In this document: positions 8,185-17,517 of the stretch, piece after piece | Layout: each line of letters opens with the position of its first letter | Numbering within the stretch: position 1 is the first letter of the stretch | NCBI RefSeq assembly: GCF_001277995.1 | Contig: NZ_CP009220.1 | Coordinates: 744,001-808,000, forward strand | Origin: Corynebacterium deserti GIMN1.010 | Lineage (GTDB): Bacteria; Actinomycetota; Actinomycetes; Mycobacteriales; Mycobacteriaceae | Length of the DNA stretch: 64,000 nucleotides | Direction of reading: 5' to 3' | Program-made: the position numbers and the translations under genes | Notes under the pieces: model-generated | What the model saw: only the letters and a program-made list of their open reading frames with translations | What the model was told of the DNA's origin: nothing | Databases searched by the model: none

Positions 8185-8239
8185 ACACTGCGTTCTTAGA
8201 GGAAGAGCTTTCTGTCCAAATAGCCACAAATTAAACCCC

Positions 8240-8797
8240 TTAAATCGTCTCCAGAGTGATCTCGGTGAATTGTCCAACTTCGCGGACATTTACGGTGCGG
8301 AGGCGGTCACTTTCGATCCGGCGGGGCATTGCGGGCTGGCCTTCATCGAGAAACACTGGCGCCATGGTCAAGATGATCCTATCGAGTGCACCCGCGTCAA
8401 AGAACTGTCCTGCCAGATCGCCACCACCGACGATCCAAATATCAGTGTTCTCTGGAGTCTTTTCTAGTATGGCGGGGAGAACATCGGCGACATCTCCATT
8501 CACTACGTTGACGGGTATTCCTTCTGGGGTTGCCAAGTTCCTGCTGCTAAATACCCACGTGGAGCGATCGCCATACACTTCGGTCCACTTGTGGGGGTTG
8601 TTGATGAGATGGAGGTCCTTGAGAAGCCATTCATAAGTGGTGGATCCCATGACGATGGTGCCAACGTTGGCCAAGAAATTGCCGAAATCTTCAGAGGCAG
8701 TGTCGCTGTCGGGGATGTTGAAAAGCCATTGCAGGGAGTTGTCTTTGTCTGCGATAAAGCCGTTGAGCGTGGACGCGGTGTTATAGATGATCGCCAT
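8240..8797 (-). CDS. Dihydrofolate reductase / RibD C-terminal family protein
   Basis: A 185-aa member of the RibD_C (DHFR-like) superfamily. Typical blocks are the N-terminus YNTASTLNGFIADKDNSLQW, the nucleotide-binding strand TIVMGSTTYEW and the motif DIWIVGGGDLAGQFFDAGAL, which binds NADPH. The family includes reductases acting on pyrimidine or small heterocyclic substrates; true folate reduction is unlikely from the sequence alone. It is encoded alone, facing away from the VOC gene with 26 bp between the two starts, so they share a divergent promoter region. Confidence 0.8.
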   Translation of the reverse strand: MAIIYNTASTLNGFIADKDNSLQWLFNIPDSDTASEDFGNFLANVGTIVMGSTTYEWLLKDLHLINNPHKWTEVYGDRSTWVFSSRNLATPEGIPVNVVNGDVADVLPAILEKTPENTDIWIVGGGDLAGQFFDAGALDRIILTMAPVFLDEGQPAMPRRIESDRLRTVNVREVGQFTEITLETI

Positions 8798-8823
8798 TGC
8801 CTCATGCTACCTAGGATGGGGCA

Positions 8824-9246
8824 ATGGGTATCAAGAGATTAGACAATGTGGCTATCGTCGTGGCGGATTTGGATGAGGCAATAGAGTTTTTTAGCACACT
8901 AGGCATGGAACTTGATGGCCGAGCATTTGTGGAAGGGGAGTTTGCAGATATCTCTGTTGGGTTGCCTGGAATCAAAAGTGAGATCGCGGTGCTGCAAACC
9001 CCGGATGGGCACTCACGGGTTGAATTGTCGCAATACCTCAACCCGAAACCGATCCTGGTTGATCCGACTGCACAAAACACCGTGGGTGTGCACCGGCTGA
9101 TGTTTGCCGTGGACAATATTGAGCAGACACTTGATGCAATTGGGGCGGAACCAATTAATGGGATCGCTGACTATGAGAACACGTATCGCCTGTGTTATCT
9201 GCGTGGTCCCTCAGGAATTTTGGTGGCCTTGGCGCAAGAGATTTAG
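8824..9246 (+). CDS. VOC / glyoxalase-bleomycin resistance family protein
   Basis: A 140-aa protein of two beta-alpha-beta-beta-beta units: N-terminal LDNVAIVVADLDEAIEFFSTLGMEL and C-terminal HRLMFAVDNIEQTLDAIGA up to LRGPSGILVALAQEI. Likely metal ligands of the vicinal oxygen chelate fold are the His of HRLMF and the acidic residue in SRVELSQYL. The substrate is unknown. Its stop codon overlaps the stop of the convergent tus-linked gene (shared bases 9243-9246). Confidence 0.8.
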   Translation: MGIKRLDNVAIVVADLDEAIEFFSTLGMELDGRAFVEGEFADISVGLPGIKSEIAVLQTPDGHSRVELSQYLNPKPILVDPTAQNTVGVHRLMFAVDNIEQTLDAIGAEPINGIADYENTYRLCYLRGPSGILVALAQEI

Positions 9247-9464
9247 CGCTGGCTGCGTCGCCACGCCCGCCACATAGAGGTTGTGAGCAGCACCATCACG
9301 AGGGCGAGCAGCGCTGGCCACACCGCGGGTTCTGGTTTGAACACGTTGATCACTGCTTGGATGAGAGCGATAAAGGTGAAAAACCCCAGGAAACCGAGCA
9401 GTGCTTCGAATTGGAGTCCGCGGCGTCGTACTTCGGAATTATCTGGGGTGTTATCGTGGGTCAT
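9243..9464 (-). CDS. Small membrane protein at the end of the tus cluster
   Basis: A 73-aa protein with two transmembrane helices (FEALLGFLGFFTFIALIQAV and WPALLALVMVLLTTSMW) and a basic C-terminus (RAWRRSQR). It lies 3 bp downstream of tusG on the same strand, so it is probably the last gene of the importer transcript. The equivalent position is occupied by a small hydrophobic gene in C. glutamicum. Function is not known; a subunit-stabilising role for the permease is possible but unsupported. Confidence 0.6.
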   Translation of the reverse strand: MTHDNTPDNSEVRRRGLQFEALLGFLGFFTFIALIQAVINVFKPEPAVWPALLALVMVLLTTSMWRAWRRSQR

Positions 9465-9467
9465 CTT

Positions 9468-10304
9468 TTAGGCCTTCACGCCACCTGCGGTGAGGCCAGA
9501 GACGATGCGACGTTGGAAGATGAGCACCATGATGATCAATGGGATGGTCACCAGCGCGCCGGCTGCCATGACGGCGGCATAAGGGTATTCAAAGGAACTG
9601 GGGCCGGAGAAACGGGCGATCGCCACGGTGACTGGTTCGGTGGACGTGGTGGAGAGCTGACGAGCCAACATGAATTCATTCCAGGTGGCAATGAAGGCCA
9701 AAATCGCGGTGGTGAACAGCGCTGGCGCTGCCAAGGGGAGGAGAATAAGGCGGAAAGCTTGGCCACGGGAGGCGCCGTCTACACGCGCTGCTTCTTCTAA
9801 TTCCCATGGAAGCTGTCGGAAAAATGACACGAGGGTATAAATTGTCAGCGGCAGGGCGAAGGAAATATTGGGGATGATGAGCGCTTGGTAGCTGCCGATC
9901 CAATTAAGGTCGCCGAAGAGCTGGAATAGTGGGGTGACCAGAGCGATGCCGGGGAACATGGAGGCCGCCAGGATGATGCCGGTGACAATGCCTTTGCCGG
10001 GGAAGTCAAGGCGGGCGAGGGCGTAGGCGGTGAAGACTCCGACGATCACGGCGATCAGCGTGGTGGTGATGCTGATGAACAGCGAGTTGCCGATCGCCGC
10101 CAGGAAATTGTTGCCCTTGTCGGTGGCTAGTGCATCGCGGAAATTGTCCAGGGTGACATGCGTTGGCCAGGGGGTGGTGTCGAAGGTGTGCTTGGAATCG
10201 CGCAGCGCGGTGATGACCATCCAATAGAACGGGGCGAGTCCCCAGAAGAGGATGAACACCACACCGGCGTAGTTAAGAATGAGGCCTTTGGTGCGTTTGC
10301 TCAT
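9468..10304 (-). CDS. tusG: ABC sugar permease TusG (MalG type)
   Basis: A 278-aa inner-membrane permease with six hydrophobic segments. The EAA loop that docks the ATPase is visible as ELEEAARVDGASRGQAFRLI. Its arrangement with tusF, a lipoprotein binding protein and an MsmX/UgpC-like ATPase matches the trehalose uptake system of C. glutamicum, where trehalose import feeds and recycles mycolate carriers. The start codon overlaps the tusF stop (ATGA, 10301-10304), so the two permeases are translationally coupled. Substrate assignment rests on gene order and memory of that locus. Confidence 0.88.
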   Translation of the reverse strand: MSKRTKGLILNYAGVVFILFWGLAPFYWMVITALRDSKHTFDTTPWPTHVTLDNFRDALATDKGNNFLAAIGNSLFISITTTLIAVIVGVFTAYALARLDFPGKGIVTGIILAASMFPGIALVTPLFQLFGDLNWIGSYQALIIPNISFALPLTIYTLVSFFRQLPWELEEAARVDGASRGQAFRLILLPLAAPALFTTAILAFIATWNEFMLARQLSTTSTEPVTVAIARFSGPSSFEYPYAAVMAAGALVTIPLIIMVLIFQRRIVSGLTAGGVKA

Positions 10305-11338
10305 GATGCGCGATCCTCCTTTGCTGAGACAAGCGATCTGTTTTCTCTAACAGGTGCGGGTTTCTTGGCGGGGTTTCGAACACCACCTAGTTTCTTTTTC
10401 TTCATGCCGCGCTGTCCTGAGACATCGGCGCCGAGGAATCGAATCATAATGAACGCCACGAAGAAGATGAGCAGGAAGATGAGCGTAGAAAGCGCAGAGG
10501 CGGAGTTGAAGTTGTTTTGGCGCATGTCCTCGACAACCAACTGAGAGATCACCGCGGTAGGCGAATTGGAGGAGCTGGAGATCATGATGACTGGGAGGTC
10601 GTACATGCGCAGCGCATCAAGTGTGCGGAAGAGCACTGCCACCATGAGTGCTGGGCGCACCAGAGGGAGGGTGATCTTGGTGAATTGCTGCCAGGCGGTT
10701 GCACCATCCACACGTGCTGCTTCGTAGGTTTCCTTCGGGATCATTTGCAGACCCGCGAGGATGAGTAGTGCCATAAATGGGGTGGTTTTCCAGACGTCGG
10801 CAAGAATGACGGCGGCTCTAGCTGCCCACGGATCGGTGGTCCAACTGATGTTGAGGCCAAACAGTGAGTTGATGATGCCTTGTGGGGCGAAGATGAACTG
10901 CCATAGCTTTGCGGTCACAGCGGTGGGGATTGCCCATGGGATAAGTACGGCAGCACGGACGAGTGCGCGTCCGCGGAATTCCTTGTTCATGATCAATGCC
11001 ATGCAGATACCGAGGATGGTTTCCAATCCGACGGTGATCACGGTGAAGAACAAAGTGATGCGCAGTGCTGGCCAGAAGTCGGTGGCCAAGGTGCCGGGAG
11101 GGCACACGCGGACGGTGCCGTCGGCGCCCATGCATCGTTGGGTAAGCCAGTAGAGATAATTGTCTAAGCCCGCGAAGCCACCGTCGGTGAACAATCCAGT
11201 AGTGGGATCGAGGCCTTTATCTGCCTGGAAAGACAGCCACACTGCGCGGACGATGGGATATCCAATCACCACCGCAAGAACCACCATGGCGGGGGCAATG
11301 AGCCAGGCAGCGCTCCGGGCCTGCTTTAGGTTGGCCAT
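10301..11338 (-). CDS. tusF: ABC sugar permease TusF (MalF type)
   Basis: A 345-aa permease that forms the heterodimeric channel with TusG. Its EAA loop is ETYEAARVDGATAWQQFTKI, and six or more membrane helices are apparent, starting with AAWLIAPAMVVLAVVIGYPI. I chose the ATG at 11338 because AAGGAG lies 6 bases upstream and the family start resembles MANLKQARSAAWL; the frame stays open to 11455 but that part lacks homology. The C-terminal tail is unusually basic (KKKKLGG) before a Lys/Arg-rich end. Confidence 0.88.
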   Translation of the reverse strand: MANLKQARSAAWLIAPAMVVLAVVIGYPIVRAVWLSFQADKGLDPTTGLFTDGGFAGLDNYLYWLTQRCMGADGTVRVCPPGTLATDFWPALRITLFFTVITVGLETILGICMALIMNKEFRGRALVRAAVLIPWAIPTAVTAKLWQFIFAPQGIINSLFGLNISWTTDPWAARAAVILADVWKTTPFMALLILAGLQMIPKETYEAARVDGATAWQQFTKITLPLVRPALMVAVLFRTLDALRMYDLPVIMISSSSNSPTAVISQLVVEDMRQNNFNSASALSTLIFLLIFFVAFIMIRFLGADVSGQRGMKKKKLGGVRNPAKKPAPVRENRSLVSAKEDRAS

Positions 11339-11456
11339 ACGTCGCTCCTTGAATGGAAAGCCCCGCAACGAGACAGGGCTGAAAACGAATTTCTTTGTTA
11401 CTTGGATCATAATGTGTGGGACAACGTGAGTAACTAACCTCCCCACCAATAGCACA

Positions 11457-11906
11457 CTATTTATAAAAGTCGTCGCGAAGATGCACGCCGTGTTCCAGCC
11501 ATACTTTCAGTGCTGCGAGCATGCCCGTCCAGCCCATTTGGCTGCCCATCGCCTCCTGTGCACCTGCAGCGGTAAACGGCCAGGGGCCTTCTGTGATGGT
11601 GAGTTTGGTGCGAGTGAAATCGCGATACGGCTCCAACCGAAAACTCACGGCGCGCAGTGCGTCGACAGGCCCCCATGAGATTTCAATCAACTCGGCGGGT
11701 TCCGCAGCCAGCACCTTCACGGGGAACGCGCCGGGGAAATCCGCGAAATCCCAGTAGACAGTGGAACCAGCGATGAGTCGCCCGGAGGAACCCCCGGTGG
11801 TGAAGTAGCGTTCGAGTTGCCGGTGGTCGGCGATGGCCTCAAAGACCTGGATCGGGCTTCGGGAAATGAAACCGAAGGTGGAAATCTCTAAAGGTTCGGA
11901 CGACAA
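11457..11906 (-). CDS. SRPBCC / AHSA1-like protein
   Basis: A 149-aa START-like fold protein. Characteristic parts are IQVFEAIADHRQLERYFTTG near the N-terminus, the strand STVYWDFADFPGAF, and the C-terminal helix MGWTGMLAALKVWLEHGVHL. AHSA1-like proteins bind small hydrophobic ligands in a helix-grip cavity. It lies between tusF and tusE in the same orientation, as at the C. glutamicum tus locus, and may be co-transcribed. A role in transport is not established. The start is ATG 11906 with AAGGAG about 10 bases upstream. Confidence 0.75.
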   Translation of the reverse strand: MSSEPLEISTFGFISRSPIQVFEAIADHRQLERYFTTGGSSGRLIAGSTVYWDFADFPGAFPVKVLAAEPAELIEISWGPVDALRAVSFRLEPYRDFTRTKLTITEGPWPFTAAGAQEAMGSQMGWTGMLAALKVWLEHGVHLRDDFYK

Positions 11907-11952
11907 GGCAACTCCTTAGCCACAAGAATCTATTTACACCCAACCATAGGAC

Positions 11953-11999
11953 AAAACTCCGGCTACCTTAGTGGAAAATAAAAGGTAACCGGAGTTTTT
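11953..11999. terminator. Terminator after tusE
   Basis: AAAACTCCGG-TACC and GGTA-CCGGAGTTTT form a long near-perfect stem with T-runs on both sides, so it can work in both directions. It lies just downstream of tusE (minus strand) and before the SRPBCC gene. Expression of the binding protein is thus partly separated from the permease genes. Confidence 0.8.
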
Positions 12000-12020
12000 A
12001 AAGAAACCGAGCGAGAAGAC

Positions 12021-13295
12021 TTATGAAGACGCGTTCTCGATCGCTGCCTTCATGTCGGTAGTTGCCTGGTCAACGTCAACGTTGCCGTTAAGTGCTGCGT
12101 ATGCGTTGTCCTGGATTGCCTTGGAGATGGCTGGGTAGAAAGGAGACACTGGGCGTGGTGCTGCGTTTTCCAGGGATTCCTTCAGCGCTGGCAGGTATGG
12201 GTACTGCTCAACCAGGGACTCATCATCGTAGATGGATGCGAGCACTGGTGGGAAGGAGTTGTCCGCGAACCAGGTTTGGTTCTCTTCGTTGATGATGAAT
12301 TCGATGAAGTCGCGGGCGGTCGCCTTGTTTTCAGAGTTGATGTTGATGCCGTTGTTGTAGCCGCCGAGGGTGGACACGCCCACGCCGTCTTCGCCAACCA
12401 GTGGCTGCACTTCGAACTTGCCAGCGGTTGCCTCTGCATCTTCGGAGTTGGTGTACATGTATGGCCAGTTAATCGCGTAGGCGGTCTGGCCTTCGGTGAA
12501 GGCAAGGTTGGTCTCTTCCTCAGTGGCAGCGAGTGATGCCTGGGACAGGGTGCCATCGGCAAGACCATCGACCATTGCCTGGATGCCAGCCTTGGCCTCG
12601 TCACTGTCCACGGTGACGTTGCCGTCATCGTCAAGGACGCTGCCGCCCCAACCTTCGATGAAGCCGATGGTGTTTACCGCCAGACCTTCGTACTGCTTGA
12701 GCTGAGTGGTCAGGCAATCAACGCCTGCTTCTTCAGCGAGGGTGCAGGATTCCACGAGGTCAGCCCAGTTTTCGGGGGCCTCAGGGATGATCTCGGTGTT
12801 GCGGAACAGCAGCTGGCCGTTGGTGTTCTGAGGCAGCGCGTACAGGGTGCCGTTGTAGGTTGCAGATTCCACGGTGGAATCCAGCAGTCCGGAGGTGTCT
12901 ACCTCAAGATCGCCCTCAAGCGGTGCCAGCCACTGGTTTGCCGCGAAGTCAGCGGTCCAGATGACGTCGAGCGCCATGACGTCGTAGTCAGAGTTGCCAG
13001 CCTGCAGGGACTGCACGAGGGTCTCGCGCTGTGCATCGGCTTCACCGGCGAGCTCGTTGAGGGTCACCTGCTCATCAGGGTGTTCTTCATTCCAGCGTTC
13101 AATAACTGGGATGATCTTGTCGGTGTCGTTCTTACCCATCGCAAACGTGATGGGTCCGCGGCTGTCTGCGCCTTCGCTGGCGGTGGAATCTGTGGAGTCG
13201 GAGCTGGAATCTGAGCTACAACCAGCCAGTGCGATCGCTGCCAACAGTGTGGTGGCTGCAAGTGACACGCCGGTCTTGCGGGAAATCGAGGACAT
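12021..13295 (-). CDS. tusE: ABC substrate-binding lipoprotein TusE
   Basis: A 424-aa extracellular solute-binding protein, family 1. The N-terminal signal ends in the lipobox LAGC (Cys near residue 26), followed by a Ser/Asp-rich linker. Family blocks include SLQAGNSDYDVMALDVIWTA and ALPQNTNGQLLFRN. After export and lipidation it should capture trehalose for TusFG. AAAGGTGA precedes the ATG. A strong terminator follows, so the binding protein can be made in excess over the permeases, as is common for such systems. Confidence 0.88.
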   Translation of the reverse strand: MSSISRKTGVSLAATTLLAAIALAGCSSDSSSDSTDSTASEGADSRGPITFAMGKNDTDKIIPVIERWNEEHPDEQVTLNELAGEADAQRETLVQSLQAGNSDYDVMALDVIWTADFAANQWLAPLEGDLEVDTSGLLDSTVESATYNGTLYALPQNTNGQLLFRNTEIIPEAPENWADLVESCTLAEEAGVDCLTTQLKQYEGLAVNTIGFIEGWGGSVLDDDGNVTVDSDEAKAGIQAMVDGLADGTLSQASLAATEEETNLAFTEGQTAYAINWPYMYTNSEDAEATAGKFEVQPLVGEDGVGVSTLGGYNNGININSENKATARDFIEFIINEENQTWFADNSFPPVLASIYDDESLVEQYPYLPALKESLENAAPRPVSPFYPAISKAIQDNAYAALNGNVDVDQATTDMKAAIENASS

Positions 13296-13401
13296 AGGAA
13301 GTCACCTTTCTTAACAACAGATGCTTATCAATCTAATGACCTCGAACACTTTTTTGTGCAAATTTACCGTAAATCACCCCCGTGGAGGGTCAAAAGACAA
13401 C

Positions 13402-13429
13402 GCTTATCGACGCCTCCCTCCACCCACCG
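13402..13429 (-). repeat. Long intergenic copy of the dispersed motif (tusK-tusE gap)
   Basis: On the minus strand this reads GGTGGGTGGAGGGA then GGCGTCGATAAGC, the longest match to the consensus. It lies between tusK and tusE. Confidence 0.75.
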
Positions 13430-13432
13430 GGG

Positions 13433-14431
<999 letters not shown>

Positions 14432-14550
14432 GTTTGACTAAATTACCAGGCCTAGTGCACATTGCGGGTTTAGCGGGTCTAAATTGGGGATTTACGTTAA
14501 CCACTGTTCAAGTTTAGGAGCAGAACGCATAGCTCCTGCCAAAGTTCGGG

Positions 14551-14867
14551 ATCGGTGGGCACAACTCTTTTGGGGCGGCATCCTTCTCAAGATTCTTTGT
14601 GCACAGGAGTGGATCACTCACCGGCCATGCCATGCTGTTCAGCTCTATTTGTCTGCTGACGCACGGCCTCGTGAAAGTGGTGCTGGTTGCGGTAGTTTTG
14701 AAAAACAAACTGTGGGCCTACCCATGGATGATTGCTGCTGGCTTTCATCGCGTATCGGCTGTACCAAATCGCACTTCAGGCCAGCGCGGGGATGATCGCA
14801 CCGACAATTCCTCGACGTCATCATTGTTGCCTTGACGTGGCGTGAATACGGGATCAAGAAGGGTTAG
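14551..14867 (+). pseudogene. Decayed DUF2127 membrane-protein gene with two or more frameshifts
   Basis: Three frames together spell a DUF2127-type protein. Frame 1 from about 14599 gives LLTHGLVKVVLVAVVLKNKL followed by WAYPWMIAA. Near 14740 the homology moves to a second frame with FIAYRLYQIALQASAGMIAP. Near 14810 it moves to a third frame with LDVIIVALTWREYGIKKG and a stop at 14865-14867. These pieces are in the right order for the family (HGL.Kv.L, WAYP, YrlYq, lTwrEY). An N-terminal trace GGILLKIL may lie near 14570, with the sequence between it and the HGLVK block apparently missing. No single open frame covers it, so it should be non-functional. Confidence 0.75.
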
Positions 14868-14990
14868 TTCTTCACTTCGATGTGAAAGGTGACTATCCAA
14901 TTCGCTCTTGGATACCAAGCTCGACTAGTAAATTGGTATGTAGTTCCGTTCGGAAAAGTCATGCCTCCGTTATCGCGGGATAATTACAAC

Positions 14991-15653
14991 CTACATGCGG
15001 TGACTTGTTTTCTCATTGGTAGCGATCTGATTCAAACGCTCTGTGTCCGTCAGTCCGGTGACGATAACCGAAGAGCCTCCCACCGCGAGTGGCTCTAAAA
15101 CCTGGCGTTGGAAACTCTCAAAGTCTAACCACCCGGTGGCTAACACACGTGAACCTGCAGGAATATCGGAACCCGAGACAATCTCGGGGAGTGCGCGAGT
15201 CGGGCTAAAGAACTGATCGCCGTAGAAACGCACGGTAGGTCCAAAATCGATCGCACCCTTAGGAAGCTCGCCACCGCTTTCCACAATTCCTCGACCAAAG
15301 GGATCATCGCTCACCACAAGGACATCGCTGCTGCCTTGGTGCGCCTCGTAGCGATCAAGTGAGGTAAATATGGCGTCTGCCTCAGGCGCAGTATCGCTAA
15401 CAAACTCCACTTCAACGCCCGCTGCCAACGCGCCTAAGAAAATGACTGCGGCCTGCCAACTCACGGGAAGATCAATCGCGATGGTGGAGCCTTCCTCTAA
15501 ATCCAGCTCCTCAATCAACATGTTGCCCACTTTGGACGCCCAATTGTCCAGGGTTATCGCGGAGAAATCGAGGCGAGCTCCAGTGGTTTCGTTGTACACC
15601 GTCAAACGAGGTGCCGCAGGATCAAGTGCAAGGAGATGGGAGAGAAGTTCCAT
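14991..15653 (-). CDS. TIGR03089-family protein (AMP-binding-like N-terminal fragment)
   Basis: A 220-aa actinobacterial protein related to the N-terminal part of acyl-CoA synthetases but without their adenylate-forming motifs. Landmarks are LLALDPAAPRLTVYNETTG, then LDNWASKVGNMLIEELDLEEG and a C-terminal VLATGWLDFESFQRQ. I chose ATG 15653 (MELLSHLL...) because family members start just before the DPAAPRLT block; the open frame runs to 15725 without homology. It lies beside lcpA on the same strand, which is also its usual neighbourhood in this genus. No enzymatic role is known. Confidence 0.78.
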   Translation of the reverse strand: MELLSHLLALDPAAPRLTVYNETTGARLDFSAITLDNWASKVGNMLIEELDLEEGSTIAIDLPVSWQAAVIFLGALAAGVEVEFVSDTAPEADAIFTSLDRYEAHQGSSDVLVVSDDPFGRGIVESGGELPKGAIDFGPTVRFYGDQFFSPTRALPEIVSGSDIPAGSRVLATGWLDFESFQRQVLEPLAVGGSSVIVTGLTDTERLNQIATNEKTSHRM

Positions 15654-15700
15654 GGCGACCAGAGTAGTCAAAAACGAAAAATCCCCCCCGCCCGGTGAAG

Positions 15701-15723
15701 GGTGGAGGGAGGCGTCGAAAAGC
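15701..15723 (+). repeat. Long copy of the dispersed motif between lcpA and the TIGR03089 gene
   Basis: GGTGGAGGGA directly followed by GGCGTCGAAAAGC, then AAAAATC. It lies between the TIGR03089 start and the lcpA stop and is near-identical to the copy at 13402-13429. Confidence 0.75.
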
Positions 15724-15732
15724 AAAAATCTT

Positions 15733-17310
15733 TTAGTTCACGCAACGCGGGCCGTCGCCGCCCGCGTCGAACTCCGGGCTCTCAATCGGCGCGCCGACAT
15801 CCGCACCCGGCTGACCAACGGTGCTCGACGCCGCGTTGGCCTCTGCGGTAGGACCTGCGTAATCGCCGGAAGAAACGACGATGACCGTGTTCTCATCGAG
15901 GGAAGAATTAACGTAAATCGGCAGGCCGCCGAGGGCCTCGGAAATAGCGAGAGCCTGCTCGCTGTTTTCATCAGCAGCAAGGACCTGGGATTCGTAGTAG
16001 AGGCCTTCAACCGCGTTGCCGGTCTCTGAAATGGTGTAGCCGTTCTCCTCAAGGTACGCCGCAATGCCATTGGCCAGGCCTTCTTCATAGGATGCGTTGA
16101 GGACGTGGACTTCCACGGCGCTCAAATCTGGGCCCTGGTCGGCAGGCTGATCGCCAGACTGTTCAGCAGACTGTTCGTCCGTGTTCGCGTCGGTTGGCTC
16201 CTGGCCACCGAGCGCCTCCTCGAAGAACCTATGCACCTGCGCAACATCAACGGTGACCACGGACTCGCCGTAATCGCCGGTGCCGTCAATAGAAGTCACA
16301 GGGATGGTGCCGAAGGTGACGTTGCCGCCTGCGAGATTTTGCAGCTGGGTGGCAAAGCCCATGACGTCCCAGCCGTCGTCGATGATGACGGAGCGCATGA
16401 CGGCATCAGCAAGCGCATTGAGTTTAGACGGATTAGTCAACGTGCCAGAAGACAACACCTGATTTACTAGCGACGCCATATAGGACTGCTGCCGCACAAT
16501 GCGGTCAAGGTCTCCACGCGGGAGGTCATGGCGCTGGCGAACATAAGAAAGAGCATCAGAACCGCCGAGCGTCTGGCGGCCCGCAGGGAAGTTCGCGCCA
16601 GACAAAGGCTCATCCACAGCGTTGTTCAGACACACCTCAACACCGCCGACAGCATCAGTCAAGAGAACGAATCCGAGAAGACCAATCTCCGCATAGTGAT
16701 CCACCGTGATGCCAGTGAGATCCGACACCGCACCAATGAGGCCCTCGCGGCCAGACTCCTTCGCGCGAGTCTCCAACTCCGACTCATTAGTCAAGCCCTG
16801 ATCCATCAACTCAGTGCGACGAGCATCCTTATACGCTCCGTACACGCCGTTGATCTTCATGTTGCCGTACTCTTCGTCGTGAATATAGGTATCACGAGGA
16901 ATCGACACAGCCGTGGCAGACGAACCGTCATTTGGCACGCGAATCACCATGATGGTGTCCGTGTTGTCATTCTCCTCATCGCCAGCGCGAAGCATGGCGA
17001 GTTCCTCTTCAGACAACGTGTTGCCCCGAGCATCGGAACGCGAATCCGAACCCACCAGAAGAATATCCGTCGCGCCGTCCTTCGCCTCACCATCGAGGAC
17101 ACCTAAACCGCCACCAAGGGAGAGGTTTCCCGCATTGGCAACGTCACCAACCTTGCCCACCGCGAAATAACCCAAACCAGAGATGAACAGCACCAACACA
17201 GACAAAATCGCAATGAGGCTTCGAACAGCAGGGTGGCCTGCCTGTTTAGTCGTCTGCATTGCTGCCGGAGCAGGCTGAATATCACGGACGGGGCGATACT
17301 TTTCAGTCAC
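15733..17310 (-). CDS. lcpA: LytR-CpsA-Psr phosphotransferase LcpA
   Basis: A 525-aa membrane-anchored LCP enzyme. A cytoplasmic start (MTEKYRPVRDIQPAP) is followed by a transmembrane helix (SLIAILSVLVLFISGLGYFA) and the extracytoplasmic LCP domain. The domain shows DILLVGSDSRSD, VIRVPNDGSSATAVSIPRD and YVRQRHDLPRGDLDRIVRQQ, with the Asp/Arg residues that bind polyprenyl pyrophosphate. A C-terminal LytR_C domain (VEVHVLNASYEEGLANGIA) closes the protein. Corynebacterial LcpA attaches arabinogalactan to peptidoglycan. It is encoded divergently from wbbL, which makes the rhamnosyl linker of the same structure. Confidence 0.93.
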   Translation of the reverse strand: MTEKYRPVRDIQPAPAAMQTTKQAGHPAVRSLIAILSVLVLFISGLGYFAVGKVGDVANAGNLSLGGGLGVLDGEAKDGATDILLVGSDSRSDARGNTLSEEELAMLRAGDEENDNTDTIMVIRVPNDGSSATAVSIPRDTYIHDEEYGNMKINGVYGAYKDARRTELMDQGLTNESELETRAKESGREGLIGAVSDLTGITVDHYAEIGLLGFVLLTDAVGGVEVCLNNAVDEPLSGANFPAGRQTLGGSDALSYVRQRHDLPRGDLDRIVRQQSYMASLVNQVLSSGTLTNPSKLNALADAVMRSVIIDDGWDVMGFATQLQNLAGGNVTFGTIPVTSIDGTGDYGESVVTVDVAQVHRFFEEALGGQEPTDANTDEQSAEQSGDQPADQGPDLSAVEVHVLNASYEEGLANGIAAYLEENGYTISETGNAVEGLYYESQVLAADENSEQALAISEALGGLPIYVNSSLDENTVIVVSSGDYAGPTAEANAASSTVGQPGADVGAPIESPEFDAGGDGPRCVN

Positions 17311-17429
17311 GTGCTGAGAACCCTTCGCGTCTTTTGGTCTTGGGGTTTGGCCGGGGTTGCCGGATTGCTTATTGGGATTCTAGGGCATTAGGCGAGGTTT
17401 TCCGCATTGGAAGTGTTTTGTTTTGTGGT

Positions 17430-17469
17430 TTCTTGTCAGTTCTTGTCGGTCCTTGTCGGTCCTTGTCGG
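17430..17469. repeat. Four-copy 10-bp tandem repeat in the lcpA-wbbL promoter region
   Basis: Four back-to-back copies of TYCTTGTCRG: TTCTTGTCAG, TTCTTGTCGG, TCCTTGTCGG and TCCTTGTCGG. The period is one helical turn, so a protein bound to each copy would sit on the same DNA face. It lies between the divergent lcpA and wbbL starts, about 50 bp before wbbL. Confidence 0.85.
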
Positions 17470-17517
17470 GAGTGGCGGGGCCTCCTTATTACCGCGACCA
17501 ACTAAGCTCTGTTGGCT

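Noticed and set aside
15680..15735. C-rich tract as a 6C-type small RNA
   Set aside because: Only one C-run and no pair of C-loop hairpins; the segment is better described as a dispersed-motif copy.
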